This document shows positions 43,640-54,059 of a stretch of 64,000 nucleotides of DNA, in pieces (within the stretch, counting starts at the first letter, position 1; each line of letters starts with the position of its first letter). The notes under the pieces are model-generated. The model was not told where the DNA came from. It worked only from the letters and a program-made list of their open reading frames with translations, and did no database searches. The position numbers and the translations under genes were made by a program. The DNA lies in assembly GCA_963971575.1 (NCBI GenBank), contig OZ020617.1:35927626-35991625 (forward strand), written 5' to 3'. This DNA is from Liopterus haemorrhoidalis (taxonomy: Eukaryota > Arthropoda > Insecta > Coleoptera > Dytiscidae).

Positions 43640-44395
43640 TTAACTCACTAAAGGAAACAGCAGAAGCAGAAGGGCTAGTGATAAACACAGAAATGACGAA
43701 GTACCTCAGGGCATCGAGAACACCTCAAAACGGATGCCCACCAGCAATCGAAGAACTGCAAATAGAATCTGTAACACCCTTTAAATACCTCGGAAGCACC
43801 GTAAACAGCAACAGCAACATCACGAAAAAAATAACTTTAAGAATCCTTTCTACGAACAAAACCTACTATGCCCTTAACAGTCTGCTCAGATCATGCATAC
43901 TATCCCGGCACAGAAGAAGAAGATTATACAAGACCCCTCTTCGACCAATATTTACATATGGAGGTGAATCTTTGACACTTACACAAGAACAAGAACGCCG
44001 GCTGAAAATCTTTGAACGCAAAATTCTACGGAAAATTTTCGGTCCTGTCCAAGAGGATGGAATATGAAGATTCCGAAGAAATGATGAACTGCGCGACCTT
44101 TATAATGAACCGGATGTGATTGGTTTCATAAAAAGTTCCAGAATACGTTGGATCGAACAATTCATCAGAATGCCCAACAACATGCCAGTGAGAAGAGTAT
44201 TCGATAACGTTCCAGGCACAAACAGATCAAGAGGAAGACCTTGAACGAGATTGGTGCACAATGGGCAGAAAGACCTGTAAAATCGATGACTATAATTGGA
44301 GGTGAGCGCGTGAACGCCGAAGATGGAAAAAGTTTGTGAAGGCGGCAAAAACCCTCTAAGGGTTGTAAGTGCCAATTGATTGATTGATTTATTAT
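43640..44395 (+). pseudogene. LINE ORF2 C-terminal half with TTGA-type tail
   Basis: From 43678 the frame reads FKYLGSTVNSNSNI, then LYKTPLRPIFTYGGESL, then RRLKIFERKILRKIFGP. After a stop at 44067, SSRIRWIEQFIRMP and RSRGRPETR follow, then the C-terminal KFVKAAKTL-like end in another frame. The order is typical of RTE-like or CR1-like ORF2 carboxyl regions. The 3' tail is an ATTGATTGATTGATTT repeat near 44375. It is a different LINE from 43084-43500. Confidence 0.75.
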
Positions 44396-44635
44396 AGTTA
44401 ATAATGGAAGGGAAAATAAATGGCAAGAGATAATAAAGAAAGCAACAAATATCCTGGTTGCGGAACTTTGGAGCGGAACTTGGTTGCGGAGTGTGTGGTT
44501 TGGAATGTTAAGCATAGATTTTTTGATGACGATAGCATCCAAGGTTATGATTGCTTTGTTAGTGGCCAAACCTCGAAACGGAGATGGCACTAGAAGATAA
44601 AAAATTTATGTGAAGTGTGAATTTTCACACATTTC

Positions 44636-45897
44636 AGGGTTTCGCAGGTATTTAGTAAGTGAATAATGATTATTTGGAATGCCAAAACAAATTTTATGTT
44701 AAATTAATTTTTCATTAATAATACCATTATGTAAGTTTCTAAATATGTGCAGTATTTTTTATTTTATAGCAAGGTTTAATAAAATTTTGAAAAAATTCCT
44801 CTTAGATAGATATATAATCTAAAAATATTAAGTGAAGGCGGAATGCTGAGTGTGTAGGACATATTTTGCTTTGTAGTATTCACTGTAAAATGAACAATAT
44901 TTTAAAAATAATTTATCATCTCTTAATTTAAGAGCTTTAAAAACAAATTTTATGTTAAAATATTTTTATGTTAATTTTAATTCGAGTGCCTAATACCATT
45001 ATTTAGGTTTCTTTATATGTGCAGTATTTTTTTTATATAGCAAGGTTCATTAAGATTTTGAAAATTGCGCCTATGTTTTCATTGGTTGTTTCTAGTCATA
45101 GCTCCTCTCTTTGATTTCGTGTACATTCAAACAGAATTAAATTATAATTTCAACAATTTCCACTGGTTATTCAATTTACGCTTTTAAAAATTATATGCAA
45201 CATTTGCCAAAATATAACTAGAATTTTGAAAAAATAATTTAAACAAAATAATAATGCAAAAAAAAAAAAATAAAAAGTACTATTGTCTCTTCTCATGGGA
45301 TTCGAATTAATTTTCTTGGGCAGAACGCTAGTACCGCAACCATTGCACCAAGATACACGTTACAGTTCAGTGTGTTATAACTATAAGTTTTCAACATAAA
45401 ACACAAAAAATGCTTTTTTTTCCAAAAACATAATCTGATAAAAAATTCCTGTTGTACTATTCCGGTTCACACCAATGTACATTACTTAGAATTTTTTCAG
45501 ATTTTTAGTTTAAACCATTTGGGCTACAGGGTGTGGGACAAAATTGTTTTTGCACAATTTTGGCAAAAATCGCTTCAAAATAATCTATTTTGCAAAAACA
45601 AAAATTTGATCCTTAATCCACGTACCAAGGGCTTTCATTTGATACCCTAATCAGAATTTTAAAAAAATATTTCTTTTTTCGATGAGCACATATTTGTTTA
45701 TATTTTTAGGGGGATATGTTTTTTAGATGTTTTAGTATTTTTCCTATGTACGGGTCAAAGAGTTGTATAAGCATGCCAAATTTCAACTCTCTAGCTTTAG
45801 CCGTTTGGCTACAATTTTTACCGAACTGACAGACAGACAGACAGACAGACGACAAAATGACGGTATAAGGGTTTTTTGGTCATACCTACAAAACCCT
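44636..45897 (-). mobile_element. 1-kb inverted-end family, copy D, 1262 bp
   Basis: Plus-strand left end AGGGTTTCGCAGGTATTTAG, right end the inverse of AGGGTTTTGTAGGTATGACC, so the copy lies reversed relative to A to C. It is longer because the sequence near its 3' end (in element sense) is present twice, at about 44650-44780 and 44940-45060. A related partial end follows at 45900-46110. Noncoding. Confidence 0.8.
45284..45357 (-). ncRNA. tRNA-like module inside copy D
   Basis: 74 bases on the minus strand. The first seven (TGTATCT) pair with the last seven (AGAGACA) at six of seven positions. An A box TGGTGCAATGGTTGCG and a B box ATTCGAATCCC match the RNA polymerase III consensus well. GTGC and GTAC can form a D stem. 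The anticodon arm is poor and 4 extra bases precede the acceptor strand. It is the best preserved of the four modules. Confidence 0.45.
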
Positions 45898-46627
45898 AAA
45901 AAATAAGTAGGGTATTAAATGGAAGTACTTAATACTTAGATTAATAGAAAAAAAAATCAAAAATTGTTGAATTTGACGTGACTAAAGCAAAAAATGAGAC
46001 CAAATGTATTATGTCTGCTGACCGCCTATATTTAGTAGTTACCTATGAAATTTTGAAATGTCTGTAGATTCATACTTCACTTTTTTTCTCTCTTTTTTTA
46101 GTAGGATAGACTCAACTTCTACATTTATATAATGTGATATGTCTTATCAATCTTCCCGTTAACTTGTTTTCTATGCTATCTTATTTTCTAAATTGAATTC
46201 AATGATAAATCATTGTAGAAATCCGAATAAAGAAAAAGTAAAACAAGACATTAAAAAAAAATAAAAGAAAAAAGTGCGTGTGCTTTCCAATTTAATAAAT
46301 TGAATACAGGACTGAGTGTTTTAAGCAAATGTTCTGAGAGCACTTTCGATTTTACACCCTTCATAAGTTTGTCCATTAGGGACACGTCACAAAAAGAAAT
46401 GAAAAGTGAGGCTTTAAAATCAATTAAATTAACAGCTTCGTACAGACTCGTTCTTTTCACTTTCCTTAATCTGTTTTGTTTTTTGTGGTAAAGTAAGAAA
46501 CTATGATTAAATGTGTCATTAAGAAAGACATTTGTGATGTACCATAATGCATCTTACTCTTCATTGTCCAACACTTAGCGGAATGGAGCAGGAAATTTTA
46601 TCTAAAAAGCGCAGGATGCGCGTCTAA
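45898..46627. other. No recognised gene; partial family end
   Basis: 45900-46110 carries a diverged end of the 1-kb family (ACCTATGAAATTTTGAAATG). A 69-codon frame on the minus strand (46251-46460) and a 63-codon frame on the plus strand (46300-46491) overlap each other. I cannot assign either. Confidence 0.35.
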
Positions 46628-46918
46628 ATGGAATGGAATTGTAAGAATCTGTCAACATCAGCGCTGGGTGTTGATGTGTCAAATAATACAAGAAAAGAAA
46701 GAAAGGCTAGCAACGATATGCTGTTGTTCGCCGTGAATATGGAAGGTATAATAGTAGCACTGGTTTATTATTTATTTTTTTCTTTTAGGTTAGAACACTT
46801 TCAAAACCAGAAAGTCATCATAGTCATGGGTTCAGTGGCTTTATTTATCATAGTGGCTACGAATGGGTCAAAAATTTTTACTGATCCTGCCAAAAAATGG
46901 TGGAGCAAAAGTAAATAA
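46628..46918 (+). CDS. Candidate terminal exon of a small membrane protein (unknown)
   Basis: The frame is open for 96 codons to TAA at 46916-46918. Its last 44 residues look protein-like: RLEHFQNQK, then a hydrophobic segment VIIVMGSVALFIIVA fitting one membrane helix, then GSKIFTDPAKKWWSKSK. A strong polypyrimidine tract and TTTTAG end at 46788 just before this part, as a 3' splice site would. A GT donor at 46746 could define a 43-bp intron, joining to QRYAVVRREYG-like sequence in another phase. No transposon motif is seen. I do not recognise the family. It may be a host gene's last exon, or chance. Confidence 0.3.
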   Translation: MEWNCKNLSTSALGVDVSNNTRKERKASNDMLLFAVNMEGIIVALVYYLFFSFRLEHFQNQKVIIVMGSVALFIIVATNGSKIFTDPAKKWWSKSK

Positions 46919-47049
46919 TATTTGTTCTATAAAAGTTAGTGAATATATAATTTTTAGCACTTTTTAAAAAAATGTCATAAACAGTTCAGTTAGCCTCAAC
47001 CAAAGTGTACTACGTTATTTATACAAAGTTATTCCGTCATCATGTAAGT

Positions 47050-48400
47050 ATCAAATAATAATAATAATAATAATTCTTTATTGTCTATAGAATCATACAT
47101 ATTGTAGAAATTAGATTTGTCAAGTACAAAAACAAATAAAAAGTTATAGAATAGGAATTACACAATATAATTAACTATCAACTCTAGTTGGTTGTGTCCA
47201 GTGATGGCATCCTACCGGTTTGGATCGGTTCGCGAGAACCCTTTGTTAAAATTATTGAAACCTTAGGGAACCGGTTGTTAGAATTATTAAAAATAAATTA
47301 ATTACTCTGACTTCAGTTTTGAATCGTGCGCCGTGCCCTGCAGTGTTGCAAATGTAATATTTATTTTATAGGTTATTAATAATACCCTTTTAAAATTTTT
47401 TCCTTATATTTAATTAATGGAAGTAAGTGATTTGTTTTCACTCTTAAAAATACTGAATAGGTTCCTAGATATCACATGACTTTATAGAACCACTTCCTGA
47501 AAATTTAGGATGCCATCACTGGTTGTGTTCCATAAATTACTGGAGGAACTCGTTTATAGAGTAAAAACAATGGGTTTGGAGAAAGTTTTTGACCTCTATT
47601 TTGAAAGTTTTATATGTGGTTACGTCATGGAAATTATTTGAATAAAGAACTTATTAAATAAAGTAAATGCCATGTAATTTGGGCTTCGTTCATATCGCGT
47701 ACTTCGATGAGAAGGCACTATAATAAGGCGTTTCCCATAGCGAGTTTAAACTAAATAGCGATTGTTATAATTGTGATGGTCACCTATTAATTTAAAATCC
47801 TTTTGGTTTTTGAAGACAAATAGTAGAGTTTCTAATATGTAAATACAGGGTAGTGGCAAGGTTTTTTGGTCTTTAAATAGATTACTGCATGGATAACGAA
47901 ATAGTTTTCCACATAGTTTTCTTAAAGCCTTTTTTTGAAGAACAACTAATCGATTTGTTTCCATTACCATTCCCCAGCATACAATTCCATATGTGAGAAT
48001 GGAGTGGAAATTTGAAAACTAGTAGATCCTACATGCAGTCGTGTTACCAAGTTGTTCATTTTTTATTTATTTTTTCATACAAAAACAGGCTCTGGCAAGT
48101 TTGGGACTAATGTTATTAATATTCTGTTTCCAGTTTAAGTTGCTGTCTATTCTTATCCCTAAGAACTTTGTAACATCAACACATTCAAAAGGTAAAGTTT
48201 ATTGTTTGTTAATATTAATCTTATCTTCATGGGCTATATTAAAATACGTTTAATATAGTTAAGTTTTTGATTTATTGAGCACTAATTTGTTGTTTGAGAA
48301 CCAGTTGGACATATTACCAATATTATTGTTAATATTTTTCAAAGAGCTTATAAAAGTATATATAAATGTCAAAAGTTTCATCAGCACAATAAATTTAATT
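47050..48400 (-). pseudogene. LINE RT (Jockey/CR1-like), interrupted by a hAT MITE
   Basis: On the minus strand from about 48330: NIGNMSNWFSNNKLVLNKSK, then FLGIRIDSNLNWKQNI, then FSNFHSILTYGIVCWG, then LQKKALRKLCG and PLPCIYILETLLF. This is the palm-to-thumb and C-terminal order of Jockey/CR1-like RTs. The 3' UTR runs to a (TAA)n tail at about 47057-47075. A 323-bp hAT MITE splits the 3' UTR at 47199-47521. Frame breaks are few. Confidence 0.75.
47199..47521. mobile_element. hAT-type MITE, 323 bp
   Basis: Perfect 16-bp terminal inverted repeats CAGTGATGGCATCCTA. Flanks GTTGTGTC (47191-47198) and GTTGTGTT (47522-47529) match at 7 of 8. Noncoding. It lies within the 3' UTR of the LINE at 47050-48400. 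Confidence 0.9.
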
Positions 48401-48739
48401 TTACTTGTGTTCAATAAAAATATGCACACCAGTAATTAACAAATAAATATTTAGAATTAGTGTTTCATTGGGTATCGGTCGATATAAAAAAAGCACAGAG
48501 TTTGTCAAATATTTAAAATTTATTGTATTCTGTCCACTGATTAGTTTTGGTTCAGTCTGAACCATTATCAAAGCCTGAAAATTTTGTTGCATATTAAATA
48601 CAATGTATTGCATAAATTAGGTGTTAAATATTTTTTTTTACACTTACTTGCATACAATTATATAAGAAATCCAAAAAAAAAAACTCTTACTTATTAATAT
48701 TTCCACTTTAAATCTTAAATTTAATACATATTCTGACAT

Positions 48740-49090
48740 TCATATATCACCGAATACTTAGAATTTCTTGGAAAGGCCATGTCATCAACAAGATTGTATT
48801 AGACAAGCTCAAGAACGAAGCAGAAATCATTTATACGGTTAAACGACGAAAATTTGAGTATCTCGAACACATTATGTGAAACAGTGACAGATATAGGTAG
48901 GTTTTGGCAACTTATTTTGTAACGAAGTGTGCTCGGTAAGAGATGTTAAGGCAAAGGACATATTTAGTGGTAGAAAATTTTGAGGGAATAGTTCTCTACG
49001 ACAACTACACACCTCTTCCGGACAGCAGTTAACAAGATCAAAATTGCTATTTTGATATCCTACATCCGGAACGGATAAGCACTAGAAAAA
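48740..49090 (+). pseudogene. LINE ORF2 C-terminal end (endonuclease/RT type)
   Basis: The frame reads LRISWKGHVINKIVLDKL, then TVKRRKFEYLEHIM, then, after stops, DNYTPLPDSS-like sequence and ISTRKIK. The pattern LRISWTxHxTNxxVL...TVKxRKLxYLGHIMR...LFRAAVNKxxIA is a widespread end of insect RTE-like ORF2 proteins. RT is absent and the basic linker is lost. Confidence 0.7.
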
Positions 49091-49244
49091 TAAAGAATAT
49101 TTTTAAAATAAATATATTTTTATATTTTATTCCTACTTCTTACCCAAAAAAAAAAAAAAATATTTCTATTATCGAACATTGCATACCGTATGATCTATTA
49201 GAATAAAACCGCATTTTACATTGCTTAGTCAACGGTAGTTATGA

Positions 49245-50205
49245 AAATGAAAATTGTATCATTTCAAAGCTGTTCACATTTTCAAAAGCTATTTATCCGA
49301 CAGGGCCCAATCCACTATAATCCATAACAAATCTAGTTCGGATACTATTGTCACATGTGGAATAGCACAAGGCATAATTTTGGGCCCCTTGCTATTTTTA
49401 GTATACCTTAATGATATGTTAAATATTGATATTCACTCTGAAATTATATCTTACGCCGACGATACAGTTTTATTTCTAAAAACCGATACTTGTGATGACA
49501 TCAAAAGCTTTACCATAGAATATCTCAAAGCCGTTATACAGTGGTTACACTATAATAAACTGTGTCTGAATATAGAAAAATCTAACTTTATAACATTCTC
49601 TTTATCCTCTTCAGTAATCATTAAAAAATTTAAAAATGGAAAAGAAAAAACACAATTTTTTTTATGAATGATTTTTATTTACTGAATATATATATCCTTC
49701 ATAAAAGCCATTTCGGGCCCAAAATGGGGTTGAAATTTGATATTATGGTGCATAGTGTGGATCGAGAAATAAAAGAAATTCTTTTGTCTCTTGTCTTTTG
49801 TTTCGCTTCCACAAACCATGAATCGTATTTATTTTCGCCCGAGTTCATTCGGGAGTAATCTTTTCTGCAGATAAAGCTTGCCCGAGTTATCTCGGGTGTG
49901 GGAATTTTCGCACATAATAGCCTTAAGCGGTTAAATGTAAACTCCCAACCCCCACTTTCTGAATTAACTCTTCAATGTAAATATGATGCGAGTCCCATTA
50001 TATTATATAGAAAAGGCTAAACAAAATATCTAAGTGTAACTATCGATTGTCACATGAGATGGAACAACCATATAGACACTCTATGTAAAAATCTAAGGAA
50101 AACTATTTATATTTTTAGGAGGCTACGTATTATCTACATATTATCACCTGATAAACTTAAATGTTTCTACTATGGGTAGGTCCAATCTCTACTATGCCAT
50201 TATAA
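49245..50205 (+). pseudogene. LINE reverse transcriptase with YADD, 5' segment
   Basis: From 49254: HIFKSYLSDRAQSTI, then IAQGIILGPLLFLVYLNDML, then ISYADDTVLFL (YADD codons at 49452-49463), then LHYNKLCLNIEKSNFITFS. From about 49940, PPLSELTLQCKYDASPI and KYLSVTIDCHMRWNNHID continue the RT. Some 280 bp of unrelated AT-rich sequence (about 49640-49925) lie between. The ORF continues beyond the foldback element at 51943. This is a Jockey/CR1-like RT with catalytic residues intact but broken by insertions and several stops. Confidence 0.8.
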
Positions 50206-50215
50206 GTTGAGGAGG
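50206..50215. repeat. Target-site duplication of the foldback element, left
   Basis: GTTGAGGAGG, repeated at 51933-51942 on the other side. Confidence 0.85.
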
Positions 50216-50465
50216 GTATCAGGACACTAACCCCCGGGACATTAACCCCCCGTCAATAACCCCCTGGACATTAACCTTCATGTCAATAACCCCCGGGACA
50301 TTAACCCCCTGGACAATAACCCCCGGGACATTAACCCCCCGTACCAATACCCCCCCGAACATTAACCCCCTGGCAATTGATTAATATTTTAAATGTTTAA
50401 TTTTATTTAAAATTTGAACATTTGAAATTAGAACAAAACTGAACAAATGTAATCGTACATATATA

Positions 50466-50770
50466 ATTAGCTAACATGGGTTAGTGATCTGGGTAACACT
50501 GTGACGTCATTTTTCCTAAGGTTCTCGTGATTGGCTAACTGGGGACTATTCAGGTCTCTTGATTGACAAGTATTTTACAGATTTGTTCTCTAAGAATCTA
50601 CGAATATAATTACATATAGAAATGTGTAGGATTTCGTAGGCATAAACAAGAAACTCTAGATACTTATATATCCTTTGACTGATATGAACAATATTTTGCA
50701 GTTTTATTCTCTAACAATCTACCAATATAATTACATACAGAAATGTTAAGGGTTTCGTAGGAATATCTTA
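50466..50770 (-). repeat. 120-bp repeat fragment with border module, inside foldback element
   Basis: Reverse complement of 5590-5690 followed by about 1.7 inverted units of the 120-bp repeat (AGGCATAAACAAGAAAC, ATTTTGCAG blocks). It places cargo from the 4.6-7.7 kb repeat family inside the foldback element. Confidence 0.7.
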
Positions 50771-51000
50771 GGTTAGGTTAGGTTAGTAAGGGTTTGGTTA
50801 GAAGCCGAGCGAAGAGAGCTACCCATCTTCTAGTTTAATGTCAAAACACTATCTTAGGTTAGGTTAGGTTAGTAAGAGTTTGGTTAGAAGAAGCCGAGCG
50901 AAGCGAGCTACTCATCTTCTAGTTTAATGTCAAAACACTATCTTAGGTTAGGTCAGGTTAGTAAGGGTTTGGTTAGAAGAGCAAAGCGAGCTACCTATCT
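50763..51000. repeat. TTAGG-rich repeat, three units
   Basis: Three units of about 85-90 bp, each CTTAGGTTAGGTTAGG, then GTAAGGGTTTGGTTAGAAG, then CCGAGCGAAGCGAGCTACC and a TCTTCTAGTTTAATGTCAAA block. The same unit is at 29815-30000. Confidence 0.85.
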
Positions 51001-51710
51001 CAAATTTTCAAATTTTAAATAAAAATAAACATTTAAAAATATAAATCAATTGCCATTGCATTTTTTATGACCTAGAAACTTCAAAAAATAACTTGAAAAT
51101 GGCAACTAAAAAATTACAAACAATTTTCAAATAGCACGTATGGCTCAAAATAAAGCACATTTTTCAATAAAAAAAAGTCCTACTGTGAACCCCCACATTT
51201 TTTTGGAAATATAATTGGGCACATATTATTACTTCAGTTAACCCACATTCACACAAAAAAAAAATAACAAAAACGCTATAGGCATTTCTGAGAAAAATTT
51301 ATTTTTCTAGTTTGGTCTTCATATGACCTCTATATGAAAATCAACTTTAAGGCCTAGTATAATTAAAAAAATACATCTAGATATTCACAAAAAAACTTTA
51401 AATGACAGATCAATCAAATCCGTCGAGTAGTTTAGGCCCTAGGCTTGACGAAACAATTACACTTCAAACCTACAGACATTTTTTCAAAAACATGTTTTTC
51501 GGGTTCCCAGGTATGTGAAACGTGGACAAACATCAAAATCCGGGGGGGTCAAAATCTGACTCATCACTGTACCCTACTCTCAAGAATAATTTTTACTTCC
51601 TCGTATGTATAGAGACATATGAGGTAGTAAAAATTATTCTAATATTATATTAATAATTTCAAATGTTCAAATTTTAAATAAAAATAAACATTTAAAATAT
51701 TATATCAATT

Positions 51711-51925
51711 GCCAGGGGGTTAATGGTCGGGGGGTTATTGGTACGGGGGGTTAATAGCCCGAGGGTTATTGACGGAGGGTTAATGTCTCGGGGGTTAGTG
51801 TCCCGGGGGTTATTGTCCAGGGGGTTAATGGCACGGGGGGGTTATTGACATGGGGAGTTAATGTCCCGGGGGTTATTGACGGAGGGTTAATGTCCCGGGG
51901 GTTAGTGTCCCGGGGGTAAATGTCC
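51711..51925. repeat. G-rich minisatellite arm
   Basis: About 14 units of GGGGGTTAATGTCCC or GGGGGTTATTGTCC variants with runs of four to seven G separated by about 10 bases. Mirror of the C-rich arm at 50217-50370. Confidence 0.9.
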
Positions 51926-51942
51926 TAGAATCGTTGAGGAGG

Positions 51943-52160
51943 TACCACAAACAATTACATAGATAATATATTCAGATTGCAAAAAATTATAATCAAGGCC
52001 ATGTAGAGCAAAGCGATAAGATTTTCTACGGAAAATATTTTTCATGTATCTTAATTATATAGTTTAAACCAGCTTTATGTTATGACAATAACAAACCGTA
52101 TTTTACAAATGAAAATAATAAAATTTCCTAGAATATAATTATGCAACACGATCCAAATTA
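51943..52160 (+). pseudogene. LINE reverse transcriptase, 3' segment
   Basis: Directly after the second GTTGAGGAGG, NNYIDNIFRLQKIIIKAM continues the RT of 49245-50205 in the same frame as sequence before the insertion. A stop follows, then KAIRFSTENIF. It is the C-terminal part of the same LINE. Confidence 0.7.
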
Positions 52161-52360
52161 CAAAATATTGCAATACCCAAAATTATTCACACAGATAAAA
52201 TGGCACTACTACCAGTACCTACTATGCACATATAATTTATATATTTTTTTCTGCATTCAGATATGATAATAACCGCAATTTGCTAATTAAAAAATGAGTA
52301 AATACATTAAATTAAACATGTAGCACTATTCTTATCTAAACTGAAGCGGAAGGTGTAGAA

Positions 52361-52669
52361 CAGTGTTTCTCAACCGGTGGTCCGCGAACTATTGATGGTC
52401 CTTAGCAAAATTTTAGTGGCCCGCGAAAGGTTAATAAATTATTATTTTTGAGATTTTTTGTTCTTTTTTTTATGAATTTTTGTTAATTTTCTTTGTATTT
52501 AGTTTATTTTTCAGTGATTTTTTATTACTAAGATATACATAGTCTACATATGCAGTTTTTTTGATTTATTTTTAGGAATCCGCGGTAAAAAAAATAATAA
52601 TTTACTATTCCGCGGTAGAAAATTAAATATTTTACTGGTCCGCGGTACGTTTTCAGTTGAGAAACACTG
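52361..52669. mobile_element. hAT-type MITE, 309 bp
   Basis: Ends CAGTGTTTCTCAACCGG and, inverted, CAGTGTTTCTCAACTG. Inner GGTCCGCG blocks repeat. Flanks GTGTAGAA and GTCTAAAA match at 6 of 8. Noncoding. Confidence 0.85.
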
Positions 52670-52789
52670 GTCTAAAAATTAATAAGTTTGCATCTATACA
52701 GTAACAATAAAAATCTTATATCTTATATATTCATCCTAGACTCGTTTATTAATAATTATTCATTGTGGCTGCCATTCTCTTGTAGAAGA

Positions 52790-53650
52790 ACATATGTAGA
52801 AGCACCCACTAAGAAGTGATTTTTCGAAATTCTACTCCCAAGGGATGAAAAGGGGTGAAATGTGTTTTCACGAATTCCTTAATATCTCTTAGGTCCGATG
52901 GGCTATCTATTTAGTTTTTGCTTACAAGTATTACCCATACAAATGCCAAGAAACTAATTTCAGGATTTTGTCCTAATCAACCGGGGTGGATTATACATCC
53001 CGTTGTATTTCCTGTGTTCGTTTAGTTGCAACATTACTTTTTGGCACATAGGTGTCTTTTTAAAATATCTCGAAATGGTTTTGGTAGTTTTTTAAAATTT
53101 CACCTTTAAATGGTGAAAAGGGGCAAATTGTGATTTCAAGGATTCCTTAATATCTCTTAGGACCAATAAGATATCGACTTGCTTTTTGCTCACAAACATT
53201 ACCCATACAAATACCCAAAAATATATTTCAGGATTTTGTCTTAATCAACCTCTAAAGGAGCGGTTCTACAATCGGACTGAATTAAATATCCCGTCGTATT
53301 TCTTGTGTTTGTTTAGTTGCAACATTCCTTTTGGGCACATTGGTGTAACTTTCAAATATCTCGCAATGGTTTTGAGAGTTTTTTCAAATTCGCCTTTGAA
53401 GGGGTAAATGGATATTTTTTATTCGATATAACGTTCCTGTGACATAGATACATGAAATTCACGTTTCCAAGTTTGACCCCTATGTGGTAAAAAGGAGTAA
53501 AATGTTTTTTCACAAATTCCTTAATATCTCTTAGGACAGATGAGATATCGACTAGGTTATTGCTTACAAAGGTTACCCATACACAAGTTTTGAAACAAAC
53601 TGAGGATTTTACGCTAATGAGACCATCAATATACTGTAGCGAGGCACGGG
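52790..53650 (+). repeat. About 292-bp tandem repeat, roughly 2.5 units
   Basis: GGTGAAAAGGGG and TTAATATCTCTTAGG, CAGGATTTTGTC, CATCCCG.CGTATTTCCTGTG, GGCACATAGGTGT blocks recur in the same order as at 61900-64000. The array ends near GCGAGGCACGGGTTTTCAGC (53639). Confidence 0.8.
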
Positions 53651-53699
53651 TTTTCAGCTAATTTATAATAATTAATATTGCAATTTTCAATGTATATTG

Positions 53700-53927
53700 T
53701 TCATTTCTCTGTATATTATATAAAATGTGCAAGTGTGATATTTATATAAATATCTATACTTTTTTTTGTATATTTTATAGTTACAATAAATATATTATTA
53801 TTATTATTATCATAAATCCACGGAACATCGCGAATGTTAAGTTTTGCCAGTAAATGACAACCAGATACTATATGGCGCCACTGTTATAAGTAAAGCCACT
53901 GTAGTCTACCATGCTAAAATGCTAAGT
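53700..53927. other. AT-rich LINE-like 3' tail
   Basis: TTACAATAAATATATTATTATTATTATTATC near 53780-53812 resembles a LINE 3' tail with a TTA microsatellite. No coding part remains. Confidence 0.35.
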
Positions 53928-54058
53928 CCCTCTCTTCCGCCTCTCTTTTCCTCCCTCTCCATAACTTATCCTCTCCCTCCTTCCCTCTCTCACCTCTCTT
54001 TTATATCTCTTTCTCTCTCTCTTTCTTTCTCTCTCTATCTGTCTCATTCTCACTCATG
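53928..54058. repeat. Polypyrimidine microsatellite
   Basis: Imperfect CT/CCTCT tract of about 130 bp. Confidence 0.9.
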
Positions 54059-54059
54059 T

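Larger units (their letters stand above)
50216..51932. mobile_element. Foldback-type element, 1717 bp, minisatellite arms
   Basis: Both arms are made of 15-bp units of the type ACATTAACCCCCGGG (left, 50217-50370) and the inverse (right, 51711-51925), extended inwards by inverted AT-rich sequence (CAATTG...TTAAATG...AAATTTGAACATTTGAAATT). A 10-bp duplication GTTGAGGAGG flanks it, and it interrupts a LINE reading frame at 50206. Tandem-repeat arms plus 9-10-bp duplications are typical of Foldback and MULE-like elements. The inside holds a 120-bp-array fragment and TTAGG units, not a transposase. Confidence 0.8.

Noticed and set aside
44100..44590. Two minus-strand open frames of 108 and 141 codons
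   Set aside because: Antisense shadows of the LINE ORF2 remnant on the plus strand, which has clear family motifs.
45284..45357. Functional tRNA gene
   Set aside because: A and B boxes and the acceptor ends fit, but the anticodon and T arms do not fold properly and it lies inside a repeated element.
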